The notes: a model not told the origin generated them from the letters alone. Counted from the first letter of the stretch, positions 44,661 through 52,912 are shown. The stretch is 64,000 nt of DNA from Acidovorax sp. Leaf160 (GCF_001424265.1 NZ_LMOV01000009.1:1-64000), one strand, 5' to 3'. Program-made: numbers and translations.

Positions 44661-45158
44661 TCAGCGTCCGCCCTGCGGGATCTCCTCCACGCTGGCCGTG
44701 CGCAGCACGCGCCCGTCGCCGCCGAACACGGCGGTGAAGATCATCGGCCGCGTACCGCCGTCGTTCCAGCGCCAGTCCCATTCCGTTTCGCCCTTGAGCG
44801 CGAAGCTCATCGTCTTCATGGGCTTGCCCAGGCGCCGGCGCACCTCGTCCACCGTCATGCCCGGCGTGATCTGGGCGAATTCCGCGGGCGTCAGCACCTG
44901 GCGCAGCGCGCTCATGCGGCCGTCGGGGCCGATGGTGATCATGTAGTTGACCGCACCGGCAGGCTGGCGGTTGTATTCGAAGGTGCGGGCGCCGCCCGGC
45001 TCGTCCCACACCCGCTCGGGCTCACCGAAGCGCGAGCGCACGTCGGCCTCCGTCGATGTGCCGACCTGCAGCTCGCTGATGCGCTGCAGGTCGCAGCCGC
45101 CCAAGCCCGCCACCGCCATCGCGGCCACCACCGCAGCGCCCCACCGTCCCATTGCCAT
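44661..45158 (-). CDS. OmlA/BamE-like outer-membrane lipoprotein
   Basis: The 165-residue protein has a lipobox (VAGLGGC at about residue 22) and two SmpA/OmlA-type units: LQVGTSTEADVRSRFGEPERVW and ITPGMTVDEVRRRLGKPMKTMSF. It is longer than BamE, with a duplicated domain, so it is probably a paralogue and not the core Bam subunit. It likely sits at the inner face of the outer membrane. It is 71 bp downstream of the first Bug receptor gene. Confidence 0.82.
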   Translation of the reverse strand: MAMGRWGAAVVAAMAVAGLGGCDLQRISELQVGTSTEADVRSRFGEPERVWDEPGGARTFEYNRQPAGAVNYMITIGPDGRMSALRQVLTPAEFAQITPGMTVDEVRRRLGKPMKTMSFALKGETEWDWRWNDGGTRPMIFTAVFGGDGRVLRTASVEEIPQGGR

Positions 45159-45228
45159 GCCGTCTCTCCTGTTCCCGACGCATGCCGCCCCCTCGGGCGG
45201 CCGGGAGCCACTATAGAGGAGCCGGGGT

Positions 45229-46221
45229 TCAGTCGGAGCGGATGTTCGCGGCTTTCACCACGTCGCCGTATTTGCGCAGGTCGGCCTCCATCTCGGCGCG
45301 GAACTGCGCCGGCGTGTTGCCCGAGGCCAGGATGCCGAGGGAGGCCAGCCGCTCCTTGATGTCGGGCGACTGCACCACGGCATGCAGCTCGCGCTGCAGG
45401 CGATCGACGATGGCCGCCGGGGTCCGGGCCGGCGCCAGGATGCCGATCCAGGAATTCACCTCGAAGCCCGGCACGCCGGATTCGGCCACCGTCGGCACGT
45501 TGGGCAGCGAAGGCAGCCGCTGGGCGCTCGACACGGCAATGGCCTGCACCTGGCCGCGCTGGATGAACGGATAGGCGCCCGCCACCGCCGTGTACAGCAT
45601 GGGCAGCGAACCGCCCACCACGTCGGCCAGCGCCTGGCCGCCGCCCTTGTAGGGCACGTGCACGAAGTTCGCCCCGGTGCGCACGCGCAGCAGCTCGCCT
45701 GCCAGGTGGGGCGTGCTGCCGGTGCCCGCGCTGCCGTACGAGACACCGCCCGGCTGCGCCTTGGAATAGGCAACCAGCAACTGGAAATCCTTCGCCGGCA
45801 CCGACGGATGCGTCACGATCACCAGCGCCGCGTCACCGATCTTGCCGACGGGCGCGAAGTCCTTCAGCGTGTCGAACGGCACCTTGGCGAACACATGCGG
45901 GTTGATGACCATGGTGCCGTCGAAACCCACCACCAGGGTGTAGCCGTCCGGCGCGGCGGCAGCGCCCATCTGCGTGCCGATGTTGCCGGAGGCGCCCGGC
46001 CGGTTGTCCACCACCACCTGCTGGCCCAGCCGGCTGCCCAGGCGCTCGGCCACCACCCGGGCGCCGGTGTCGGTCACCCCGCCCGGGGCGAAGGGCACGA
46101 TGAGCCGGATGGGCTTGCTGGGGTAGTCCGCCTGGGCCGAGGCACCGCCGGCGGCGAGCGCGAGGCACAGCGCCGCGAGGCCCGCGGCCAGGTGGCGCCG
46201 CGATGGTTGGAAGGGGGTCAT
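45229..46221 (-). CDS. Bug-family (tripartite tricarboxylate) periplasmic solute receptor 1
   Basis: The 330-residue protein has a signal peptide (RHLAAGLAALCLALAAGGASA). The mature protein opens YPSKPIRLIVPFAPGGVTDTGAR and contains QVVVDNRPGASGNIGTQ, APDGYTLVVG and HVPYKGGGQALADVVGG, all hallmarks of the Bug/TctC family. Such receptors bind carboxylates or related small ligands. No TctA or TctB membrane genes are near. Its neighbours are a second Bug receptor and a CoA-transferase/lyase pair, which suggests a C5-C6 (hydroxy)dicarboxylate ligand; this is inference. Confidence 0.92.
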   Translation of the reverse strand: MTPFQPSRRHLAAGLAALCLALAAGGASAQADYPSKPIRLIVPFAPGGVTDTGARVVAERLGSRLGQQVVVDNRPGASGNIGTQMGAAAAPDGYTLVVGFDGTMVINPHVFAKVPFDTLKDFAPVGKIGDAALVIVTHPSVPAKDFQLLVAYSKAQPGGVSYGSAGTGSTPHLAGELLRVRTGANFVHVPYKGGGQALADVVGGSLPMLYTAVAGAYPFIQRGQVQAIAVSSAQRLPSLPNVPTVAESGVPGFEVNSWIGILAPARTPAAIVDRLQRELHAVVQSPDIKERLASLGILASGNTPAQFRAEMEADLRKYGDVVKAANIRSD

Positions 46222-46301
46222 GTCCTGTCTCCTTGTCTTGATGGAATACCCGTGCCGGCCGGCGGGCGCGCGCTCTGCGGCGCGTTGCCCGGGCTGGCCG
46301 C

Positions 46302-47321
46302 TCACTCGGCGCGGATGCCGCCGCGCTGCGCCACCTGGGCCCACTTCTGGGTTTCGCCTTCGACGAAGCGGCGAAACTCGGCGGGCGGCGTGAGCACGAT
46401 GTCGGCGCCCTGGTCCTGCATCTGCCGGGCCACGGCCGGGTCGGCCGCCACCTTGCGCAGGTCGGCGTGCAGCCGCTCGACCACCGCCTGCGGCATGCCG
46501 GCCGGGCCGAAGAGGCCGTACCAGTTGAGCGACTGCACGCCCCGCAGGCCGGCTTCGTCGAAGGTCATGGCGTCCGGGAAAAGGGCCATGCGCTGCGGCG
46601 CGGCCACCCCCACCACGCGCAGCTTGCCCGAATGGATGTGCGGCAGGGCGGTGAGCACGCTGGTCACGCCCGCCGGCAGGTGGCCGCCGATGATGTCCAC
46701 CATGATGGGCGCGCCGCCCTTGTAGGGCACGCCGGTGGTCTTGAGCTGGCCGGACTGGCGGATCAGCTCGCCCGTCAGCCGCGTCTGCCCTTCCGAATAG
46801 CCCACCGCGATCTCCTGCGCCTTCGCCGCCTGCACCAGTTCGGGCAGGCGCTTGTACGGGCCGTCGGCCGCCACCACCAGCACCATGGGCGAGGTGGCGA
46901 TGTTGGTCACCGGCGTGAACGCCTTCATCGTGTCGTAGGGCATGCTCTTCATCAGCACGGGGTTGATGGCATGCGAGCCCACCACCAGCAGCAGCGTGTA
47001 GCCGTCTGGCGCGGCCTTGGCGACGTGGGCGGAGCCGATGACGCCGTTCGCGCCGGTGCGGTTGTCCACCACCACCGACTGGCCCCACAGCTCGGACAGC
47101 CGCTGCGCCATGAGCCGGCCGACGATGTCGGTGCCGCCGCCGGCCGAATACGGCACGACGATGGTGACCGGCTTGGACGGATAGGGTTTGTCCTGCGCAT
47201 GGGCGGCCCCCAGGGCAGTGGCGCCCCAGGCGCCCAGGCCGGCCAGGGCCAGGCGGCGGGTGATGGCCGGGTGGCCGATGGGTTGGTGGTGGTCGGGGTG
47301 GTCGGGGTGGTCGGGGTGCAT
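46302..47321 (-). CDS. Bug-family periplasmic solute receptor 2
   Basis: The 339-residue protein has an unusual N-terminus with three His-Pro-Asp units, then a signal peptide with paired Arg (ITRRLALAGLGAWGATALGAAHA). The mature part has YPSKPVTIVVPYSAGGGTDIVGR, SVVVDNRTGANGVIG, APDGYTLLLV and GVPYKGGAPIMVDIIGG, as in Bug proteins. It is 64 bp after the lyase gene and 80 bp before the other Bug gene. Having two receptors of this sort side by side suggests related ligands. Confidence 0.92.
   Translation of the reverse strand: MHPDHPDHPDHHQPIGHPAITRRLALAGLGAWGATALGAAHAQDKPYPSKPVTIVVPYSAGGGTDIVGRLMAQRLSELWGQSVVVDNRTGANGVIGSAHVAKAAPDGYTLLLVVGSHAINPVLMKSMPYDTMKAFTPVTNIATSPMVLVVAADGPYKRLPELVQAAKAQEIAVGYSEGQTRLTGELIRQSGQLKTTGVPYKGGAPIMVDIIGGHLPAGVTSVLTALPHIHSGKLRVVGVAAPQRMALFPDAMTFDEAGLRGVQSLNWYGLFGPAGMPQAVVERLHADLRKVAADPAVARQMQDQGADIVLTPPAEFRRFVEGETQKWAQVAQRGGIRAE
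47291..47317. repeat. three-copy 9-bp tandem repeat in the Bug receptor leader
   Basis: GGTCGGGGT is repeated three times head to tail. On the coding strand it gives His-Pro-Asp repeats right after the start codon. Unit length is a multiple of three, so copy-number change would alter only the length of the signal peptide N-region. Confidence 0.85.
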
Positions 47322-47385
47322 GGTTTTGTCTCCTGGACGTTGTTGTGCGAGTGATCGGGGGGCGCGCTCGGCAGCCGGCGGGCCG

Positions 47386-48354
47386 TCAGGCAGCGGCCGG
47401 CTCGGCCGCCTGCGCCTGGCGCCGGGCCTGCTCGCGCCGCAGCCAGGCGATGGACCGGCCGCCCAGCGGCCGCTGCAGCAGCGTCTGCGCGAAGTCGATG
47501 GCATCCAGCACCCCCTGCAGCGACACGCCGGTGGCGAAGCCGCTGCGCTCGGCCAGCAGCACCAGGTCCTCGGTGGCCAGATTGCCGGCGGCACCGGGCG
47601 CGAACGGGCAGCCGCCGATGCCGCCCACGCTGGCGTCGAAGCGGCGCACGCCGGCCTCCAGCGCCGCCCAGGCGTTGGCCGCGCCCATGCCGCGCGTGTC
47701 GTGCAGGTGCACGGCCAGCCGGTCGATGGGCACCACCTCGCGCAGCGCGGCGAAGCGCTCCTTGACCTGGCCGGGCGATGCCGAGCCGATGGTGTCGGCG
47801 ATGACCACCTCGCCCGCGCCGGCGGCGTGCATGCGCGCGGCCAGCCGCAGCACCTCGGGCAGCGGCGTCTCGCCCTCGAACGGGCAGTCGAACGCCACCG
47901 CCACATAGGCCCGCGTGCGCAGGCCCAGCGCGTGGGCGGCGGCCAGCGTCTGCTCGCTCACCTCGGTGGCCTGCGCCAGCCCCATGTTGATGTTGCGGGC
48001 GTTCATGGTCTCGGTGGCCGACAGCACCACGGCGATCTCCCGCGCCCCGGCGGAATGGGCGCGTTCCAGGCCCTTGAGATTGGGCACCAGCACCGAGGTG
48101 CGCAGCCGTGGCCAGCGCGCCGCGACGGCGGGCACCAGTTCGCCCGCGTCGGCCATCTGCGGCACGGCCTTGGGAGACACGAAGCTGGTGGCCTCCACGC
48201 TGCGCAGGCCGGCGGCTTCGAGCAGGCCGATCAGCGCCAGCTTGGACTCGGTGGACACGGGCAGCTGCTGGTTCTGCAGCCCGTCGCGGGGTGCCACGTC
48301 GGTGATGTAGATGCGCTCGGTCATGGCTTGCGGCATGGGGGTCGCTCCCGGCAT
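47386..48354 (-). CDS. hydroxymethylglutaryl-CoA lyase-like enzyme
   Basis: The 322-residue TIM-barrel enzyme of the HMGL family has VAPRDGLQNQ (catalytic Arg-Asp near the N-terminus), EATSFVSPKAVPQMAD, and the family signature GGIGGCPFAPGAAGNLATED with the active-site Cys. It would cleave a 3-hydroxyacyl-CoA such as HMG-CoA or citramalyl-CoA to acetyl-CoA and an oxo acid. The start at 48354 overlaps the CoA-transferase stop by one base (TGATG). Other in-frame ATGs at 48336 and 48324 exist. The partner CoA-transferase would supply the CoA-thioester. Confidence 0.92.
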   Translation of the reverse strand: MPGATPMPQAMTERIYITDVAPRDGLQNQQLPVSTESKLALIGLLEAAGLRSVEATSFVSPKAVPQMADAGELVPAVAARWPRLRTSVLVPNLKGLERAHSAGAREIAVVLSATETMNARNINMGLAQATEVSEQTLAAAHALGLRTRAYVAVAFDCPFEGETPLPEVLRLAARMHAAGAGEVVIADTIGSASPGQVKERFAALREVVPIDRLAVHLHDTRGMGAANAWAALEAGVRRFDASVGGIGGCPFAPGAAGNLATEDLVLLAERSGFATGVSLQGVLDAIDFAQTLLQRPLGGRSIAWLRREQARRQAQAAEPAAA

Positions 48355-49550
48355 CAGGCGATGGCGCCGTCTTCGCGCAGCCGGGCCAGTCGATCGGCCG
48401 GATAGCCCAGCCAGCCGCCCAGCACGGCGGCGGTCTGCTCGCCCAGCCGCGGCGGGGCCCCGAAGCTGCGCTGCGGCGCGGCCGACAGCTTCACCGGGTT
48501 GCCGGGCATGCGCAGCGGCTCGCCCTCCGGCAGCGGCACGGTCACCACCATGTCGCGCGCCAGCACCTGCGGGTCGCTCAGGGCCTGGGCGAAGTCGTTG
48601 ACCGGGCCGCAGGGGATGCGCGCTTCCCGCAGCCGCTCCAGCCAGTGCGCGGTGGGCTGCTTGCGCAGCTCGTCCGCCACGATGGCGTCGATCTCGGCCT
48701 TGGCGGCGAAGCGCACCGGCTGCTGGCGGTATTCGGGCTTGCGCAGGGCATCCAGGCCGATGAAGTCCACGAAGCGGTCGAAGAAGCCGTCGCCGATGCA
48801 GGCGATGATGATGTGGCCGTCCGCCGTGGGGTAGCTGTTGTAGGGCACGTGCACGAAGTGGCCGTTGCCGGTGCCCTCGGGCACATGGCCCGACATGAAG
48901 TGCATGGTGGCCATGTAGTTGAGCAGCGAGATCTGCGCGTCCAGCATGGAGATGTCCACATGCTGGCCCCGGCCCGTGCTGTCGCGCTCGACCAGCGCGG
49001 CCAGCACGCCCAGCGCGCCGAACAGCCCGCCGCCCAGGTCGCCGATGGGAATGCCGCTGCGCGTGGGGCCGGTCTCTGGCGTGCCGGTGATGGACATGCC
49101 GCCGCCCATCGCCTGCACCACCTGGTCGAACGCCGGCCGCTGCGTGTGCGGGCCGGTCTGGCCGAAGCCGGTGACCGAGCAGGTCACGATGCGCGGGTTG
49201 ACCTGCGAGAGCGCCGCATGGTCGATGCCCAGGCGCCCGGTGACGCCCACGCTGAAGTTGTCGAACACCACGTCGGCCTGGCGCACCAGGTCCATGAACA
49301 CCTCCCGGCCGGCCGGGCTCTTCAGGTCCACGCAGACGCTTTCCTTGTTGCGGTTGAGCGTGAGGTAGTAGGCGCCCATGCCGCCGCGCGAATAGTCGGG
49401 GTCGTTCTCCAGCAGGCGGCGGGTGCCTTCGCCGGTGCCGGGCGGCTCCACCTTGATGGTGCGTGCGCCCAGGTCGGCCAGCAGCATGGTGCCGTAGGGG
49501 CCGGACAGCATGTGGGTGAGGTCCAGCACGGTGATGTGTTCGAGTGCCAA
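48354..49550 (-). CDS. CaiB/BaiF-family (class III) CoA-transferase
   Basis: The 398-residue protein carries the class III pattern: VLDLTHMLSGPYGTMLLADLGA, VFDNFSVGVTGRLGID, PRIVTCSVTGFGQTGP, the catalytic Asp region GRGQHVDISMLDAQISLL, and PCGPVNDFAQALSDPQV. It moves CoA from a donor (often succinyl-CoA) to a carboxylic acid. It starts at TTG (49550), since no ATG fits before the conserved LEHITVLDLTH. It is the first gene of an operon with the HMGL-like lyase and two Bug receptors, downstream of a sigma-54-type promoter. Confidence 0.9.
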   Translation of the reverse strand: MALEHITVLDLTHMLSGPYGTMLLADLGARTIKVEPPGTGEGTRRLLENDPDYSRGGMGAYYLTLNRNKESVCVDLKSPAGREVFMDLVRQADVVFDNFSVGVTGRLGIDHAALSQVNPRIVTCSVTGFGQTGPHTQRPAFDQVVQAMGGGMSITGTPETGPTRSGIPIGDLGGGLFGALGVLAALVERDSTGRGQHVDISMLDAQISLLNYMATMHFMSGHVPEGTGNGHFVHVPYNSYPTADGHIIIACIGDGFFDRFVDFIGLDALRKPEYRQQPVRFAAKAEIDAIVADELRKQPTAHWLERLREARIPCGPVNDFAQALSDPQVLARDMVVTVPLPEGEPLRMPGNPVKLSAAPQRSFGAPPRLGEQTAAVLGGWLGYPADRLARLREDGAIA

Positions 49551-49592
49551 GGGGGTCGTCTCCAGGTTCGTTCGATGACAGTGCTGCGGTAT

Positions 49593-49608
49593 TGCAGGGG
49601 CCGTGCCA
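49593..49608 (-). promoter_or_regulatory. sigma-54 (-24/-12) promoter of the CoA-transferase operon
   Basis: On the minus strand the sequence is TGGCACGGCCCCTGCA. It matches the sigma-54 consensus TGGCACG-N4-TTGCA at nearly every position, with the GG and GC dinucleotides correctly spaced. The start of transcription would fall near 49582, some 30 nt before the TTG start codon. A sigma-54-dependent activator is encoded divergently next to it. Confidence 0.8.
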
Positions 49609-49673
49609 GCGAGCGCGCGCGGCGCAAGTGGTTGATTTCATTGGGCTTGATCGCAGACCACGCACTGGCCGGC

Positions 49674-49696
49674 GTTTCATGCAACACTCGTGAAAC
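49674..49696. promoter_or_regulatory. candidate upstream activating site for the PrpR-like activator
   Basis: GTTTCA (49674-49679) and TGAAAC (49691-49696) form an inverted repeat about 90-115 bp upstream of the predicted sigma-54 transcription start. That is the usual location of enhancer-type sites. A further TTTCATT half site occurs at about 49636. The site is also 29 bp before the activator's own ATG, so autoregulation is possible. Confidence 0.5.
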
Positions 49697-49724
49697 ACAC
49701 ATTCCGTCCCAAGCACACCTACTC

Positions 49725-51686
49725 ATGGCGACACCCGTCCTTCCGTTCGGCAGCGCCCGCCTGCCCCGCCTCTGCTTTCTCAGCTACCGGCAGATCCGCG
49801 AGTTCGCCATGCCCGTGGTGGCCGAATACGCCGGCCGCGCCGAGATCGAGGTGGTGGACGGCACCTTCGGCCGGGCGCTGGCCCTGGCCCAGGACCGGCT
49901 GGAGCGCGGCAGCGTGGATGCCTTCGTCAGCGCCGGATCGAACGCCAGCATCCTGCGGGCGGGGCTGCAGGCGCCGGTCGCCACCATCCAGCTGGGCGGG
50001 TTCGACCTGCTGCAGGCGCTGATCCAGGCGCGGCGCATCGCCGGCCGCGTGGGGGTGGTGATGTACGGCCAGACCATTCCCGAACTGGAAGCCGTGAAGG
50101 ACCTGCTGAACATCGAGATCAGCCAGCACGCCTACCAGACGCCCGACGACGCGCGCCAGCGCTTCGAGACGCTGCGCCGCGCGGGCTTCGAGGTGATCGT
50201 CGGCTCCAGCCTGGTGGTGGAGCTGGCCGAGCAGGCGGGCTTGACGGGCCTGCTGGCGTATTCGCTCGCCAGCATCCGCAAGGGCTTCGACGACGCGCTG
50301 GAGCTGGCGCGCGTCGCCCGGCTGGAGGCCGGCCGCTACGAGCAGCTGCACAGCGTGCTGCACAACCTGCAGGAGGCCGTGGTGGCGGTCGACCGGCAGG
50401 ACCGCATCATCGCCGTCAACCCGCCCATGCAGCAGCTGCTGGGCGGGCCGGGCGTGCGGCTGGCGGGGCAGGCGCTGGACACGCTGGAGCCCGCGCTGTC
50501 GCTGCGTGCCACGCTGCAGAGCGGCCTGCAGGAGCGGGCCGTGGCCCAGCGCTTCGCCCAGCGCGACTGGGTGGCCCACCGCACGCCCATCCGCGAGCAT
50601 GGCGAGATCGTGGGCGCGGCGCTCACGCTGTACGACGCCGGCGCCATCCAGGCGGCCGACACCAGCCTGCGCATGCTGCAGCGGCGCCAGCAGCACGCCG
50701 CGCGTCACGGCTTCGGCAGCCTGGTGGGCAGCAGCGCGGCGCTGCAGCGGGCCATCGCCAGCGCCAGGCGCTTCGCCCGCACCGACCTGGGCGTGCTCAT
50801 CACCGGCGAGAGCGGCGTGGGCAAGGAACTCTTCGCCCAGGGCATCCACAACGACAGCCGCCGGGCGGGCCGGCCGTTCGTGGCCGTCAACTGCGCGTCC
50901 TTTCCCGAATCGCTGCTGGAGAGCGAACTCTTCGGCTACGAGGAAGGCGCCTTCACCGGATCGCGCCGGGGCGGCAAGCGCGGCCTTTTCGAAGCGGCGC
51001 ACACCGGCACGCTGTTCCTGGACGAGATCGGCGACATGCCGCTGCCGCTGCAGACCCGGCTGCTGCGCGTGCTGCAGGAACGCGAGGTGATGCGCCTGGG
51101 CGCCACGGCCCCGGTGCCCATCGACGTGCGGGTCATCGCCGCCACGCACCAGCCGCTGGCGGAGCTGATCGCGCAGCAGCGCTTCCGGCAGGACCTGTAC
51201 TACCGCATCAACACGCTGCGCCTGGCCATCGCCCCGCTGCGCGAGCGGCGCGAAGACATCGCCGCCCTGGCCGCGCCGCTGGTGGCCCGCTGCCTGGCCC
51301 GCCAGGGCGCGCACATCGACGCCGAACAGGCCCTGGCACCGCTGCTGCCCCGGCTGGTGGCCTACGACTGGCCAGGCAACGTGCGCGAGCTGGAGAACAT
51401 CGCCGAGCGCATCGCCGTCTTCCTGATGCAGTACGACCGGCCCGACCAGGTGGACCACGCCGCGCTGGCGCACGACTGCCCCGAGCTGTTCGCCGGCACC
51501 GCCGGCCGCATCGCCCCCGATGGCAGCCCGCTGCCCCAGGCCGAGCGCATCCGCCAGGCCCTGCGCGATGCCGGCGGCCAGCGCGCGGGCGCCGCGCGGC
51601 GGCTGGGCGTGAGCCGCTCGACCTTGTGGCGCTGGCTGCGCGAGCTGGGCTGGGACACCGAGGCGCAGGACCCGCCGGCGCCCTGA
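49725..51686 (+). CDS. PrpR-like sigma-54-dependent activator
   Basis: The 653-residue protein starts with a PrpR_N-type sensory domain (about residues 1-200: SYRQIREFAMPVVAEYAGRAEI, GRALALAQDRLE, VDAFVSAGSNASILR). A PAS-like segment follows (QEAVVAVDRQDRIIAVNP). Then comes an AAA+ domain with Walker A GESGVGKE (about 361), the sigma-54 contact loop GAFTGS (about 408) and LDEIGD. A Fis-type helix-turn-helix closes the protein (GARRLGVSRSTLWRWLRELG). In PrpR the N-terminal domain responds to 2-methylcitrate, so a hydroxy-tricarboxylate or dicarboxylate ligand is plausible here. It is divergent from the CoA-transferase operon. The readable frame upstream of this ATG is antisense to that operon. 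Confidence 0.93.
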   Translation: MATPVLPFGSARLPRLCFLSYRQIREFAMPVVAEYAGRAEIEVVDGTFGRALALAQDRLERGSVDAFVSAGSNASILRAGLQAPVATIQLGGFDLLQALIQARRIAGRVGVVMYGQTIPELEAVKDLLNIEISQHAYQTPDDARQRFETLRRAGFEVIVGSSLVVELAEQAGLTGLLAYSLASIRKGFDDALELARVARLEAGRYEQLHSVLHNLQEAVVAVDRQDRIIAVNPPMQQLLGGPGVRLAGQALDTLEPALSLRATLQSGLQERAVAQRFAQRDWVAHRTPIREHGEIVGAALTLYDAGAIQAADTSLRMLQRRQQHAARHGFGSLVGSSAALQRAIASARRFARTDLGVLITGESGVGKELFAQGIHNDSRRAGRPFVAVNCASFPESLLESELFGYEEGAFTGSRRGGKRGLFEAAHTGTLFLDEIGDMPLPLQTRLLRVLQEREVMRLGATAPVPIDVRVIAATHQPLAELIAQQRFRQDLYYRINTLRLAIAPLRERREDIAALAAPLVARCLARQGAHIDAEQALAPLLPRLVAYDWPGNVRELENIAERIAVFLMQYDRPDQVDHAALAHDCPELFAGTAGRIAPDGSPLPQAERIRQALRDAGGQRAGAARRLGVSRSTLWRWLRELGWDTEAQDPPAP

Positions 51687-51732
51687 CGGCAGCGCGGCGC
51701 AGGCCGGGCGGACGCCATCGCGCGCGGCCCGC

Positions 51733-51738
51733 TAAAAT
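51733..51738 (+). promoter_or_regulatory. candidate -10 box (TAAAAT) upstream of the DUF3460 gene
   Basis: TAAAAT lies 33 bp upstream of the ATG at 51771 in a GC-rich gap, with the same look as the box before metG. No good -35 is visible. Confidence 0.4.
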
Positions 51739-51770
51739 CGCCGGCTCCCACAGTGCACCCCCTACCCGCC

Positions 51771-51974
51771 ATGTCCTTCTTCCGCCGCCCCGACTACCAG
51801 TCCGACACCACGCAGTTCATCAACCAGCTCAAGAAGGACAAGCCCGAGCTGGACGTGCAGCAGCGCGAAGGCCGGGCCCTGCTCTGGGACAAGCAGGTCG
51901 ATCACCGCGCCTGGAAGGAATACGACGAAGCGCAGATGGCGCAGCAGCCCTACGTGTACCAGACGCGATCCTGA
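51771..51974 (+). CDS. DUF3460 family small protein
   Basis: The 67-residue hydrophilic protein (FFRRPDYQSDTTQFINQLKKDKPELDVQQREGRALLWDK) fits DUF3460, a small family of betaproteobacteria that is usually found upstream of scpA or panC. The function is unknown. It has no signal or helix of membrane type. The ATG at 51771 is chosen because the family begins with this M-S-F-F-type segment. The next gene, scpA, follows after a hairpin repeat. Confidence 0.85.
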   Translation: MSFFRRPDYQSDTTQFINQLKKDKPELDVQQREGRALLWDKQVDHRAWKEYDEAQMAQQPYVYQTRS

Positions 51975-51998
51975 AATTCTTAGTCAAATCGGCCGCCA

Positions 51999-52040
51999 GC
52001 GCTTGATGAGCAAGCGCAAGCTGCTATCAATTTAATAGCA
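51999..52040. repeat. dispersed hairpin repeat, copy C (two stems), abutting scpA
   Basis: The first stem is GCGCTTG (51999-52005) with CAAGCGC (52011-52017). The second is TGCTAT (52022-52027) with ATAGCA (52035-52040). The element ends on the base before the scpA ATG, so the usual ribosome-binding window lies within the second stem. It is the most complete copy in the window. Confidence 0.78.
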
Positions 52041-52901
52041 ATGGCCCACCCTCGCCCGCACGACGAAGACGAATCCGGCACCGATCTGGCCACGGCCGGC
52101 GGCATGCCGGAGGTGGTCGACCAGGTCGCCCTGGCGCGCCTCTACGGCGAGCCGCTCTTCGCACTGCCGCAGGACCTCTACATCCCGCCCGACGCGCTGG
52201 AAGTGTTCCTGGAGGCCTTCGAGGGCCCGCTCGACCTGCTGCTCTACCTGATCCGCAAGCAGAACTTCAACATCCTCGACATCCCCATGGTGGGCGTGAC
52301 GCGGCAGTACCTCGCCTACGTGGACGAGATCCGCAGCCGCAACCTGGAGCTGGCGGCCGAGTACCTGCTGATGGCGGCCATGCTGATCGAGATCAAGTCG
52401 CGCATGCTGCTGCCGCCCAAGAAGCAGGAAGACGGCGCCGAGGCGGAAGACCCCCGGGCCGAACTGGTGCGCAGGCTGCTCGAATACGAACAGATGAAGC
52501 TCGCCGCCGCCCGCCTGGGGCAGCTGCCGCAGTACGGGCGCGACTTCCTGCGCGCGCAGGTCTACATCGAGCAGAGCCTGGTGCCGCGCTTTCCCGACGT
52601 CCACGTGGTCGATCTGCAGGAGGCGTGGCGCGACATCATCCGCCGCGCCCGGCTGGTGCAGCACCACCGCATCACGCGCGAAGAGCTGTCGGTGCGCGAA
52701 TACATGAGCCATGTGCTGAAGGCCCTGCAGGGCCGCCGCTTCATCGAATTCGAAGACCTGTTCGATCCGGAACAGGGCAGCACGGTGCTGGTCGTCACGT
52801 TCATCGCGCTGCTGGAGCTGGCCAAGGAAACGCTGATCGAGATCACGCAGGCCGAAGCCTTTGCGCCCATCTATGTCCGCCTCTCCTACCGACCCACCTA
52901 G
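52041..52901 (+). CDS. scpA: segregation and condensation protein ScpA
   Basis: The 286-residue kleisin subunit of the SMC-ScpAB condensin organises the chromosome. The N-terminal region shows [26 protein letters not shown], the SMC-binding helix. The C-terminal winged helix ([22 protein letters not shown]) closes the ring at SMC. The ATG at 52041 abuts a hairpin repeat and has no separate Shine-Dalgarno. An alternative start ([10 protein letters not shown], 52104) would still keep the domain whole. scpB is not in the window. Confidence 0.93.
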   Translation: MAHPRPHDEDESGTDLATAGGMPEVVDQVALARLYGEPLFALPQDLYIPPDALEVFLEAFEGPLDLLLYLIRKQNFNILDIPMVGVTRQYLAYVDEIRSRNLELAAEYLLMAAMLIEIKSRMLLPPKKQEDGAEAEDPRAELVRRLLEYEQMKLAAARLGQLPQYGRDFLRAQVYIEQSLVPRFPDVHVVDLQEAWRDIIRRARLVQHHRITREELSVREYMSHVLKALQGRRFIEFEDLFDPEQGSTVLVVTFIALLELAKETLIEITQAEAFAPIYVRLSYRPT

Positions 52902-52912
52902 CACCACCTGAT

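Noticed and set aside
48645-49724. A 1013-residue open frame that would extend the PrpR-like activator by 360 residues upstream
   Set aside because: The extension is antisense to the CoA-transferase gene, is low complexity in amino acids, and runs through the promoter region. The PrpR_N domain begins right at the ATG at 49725.
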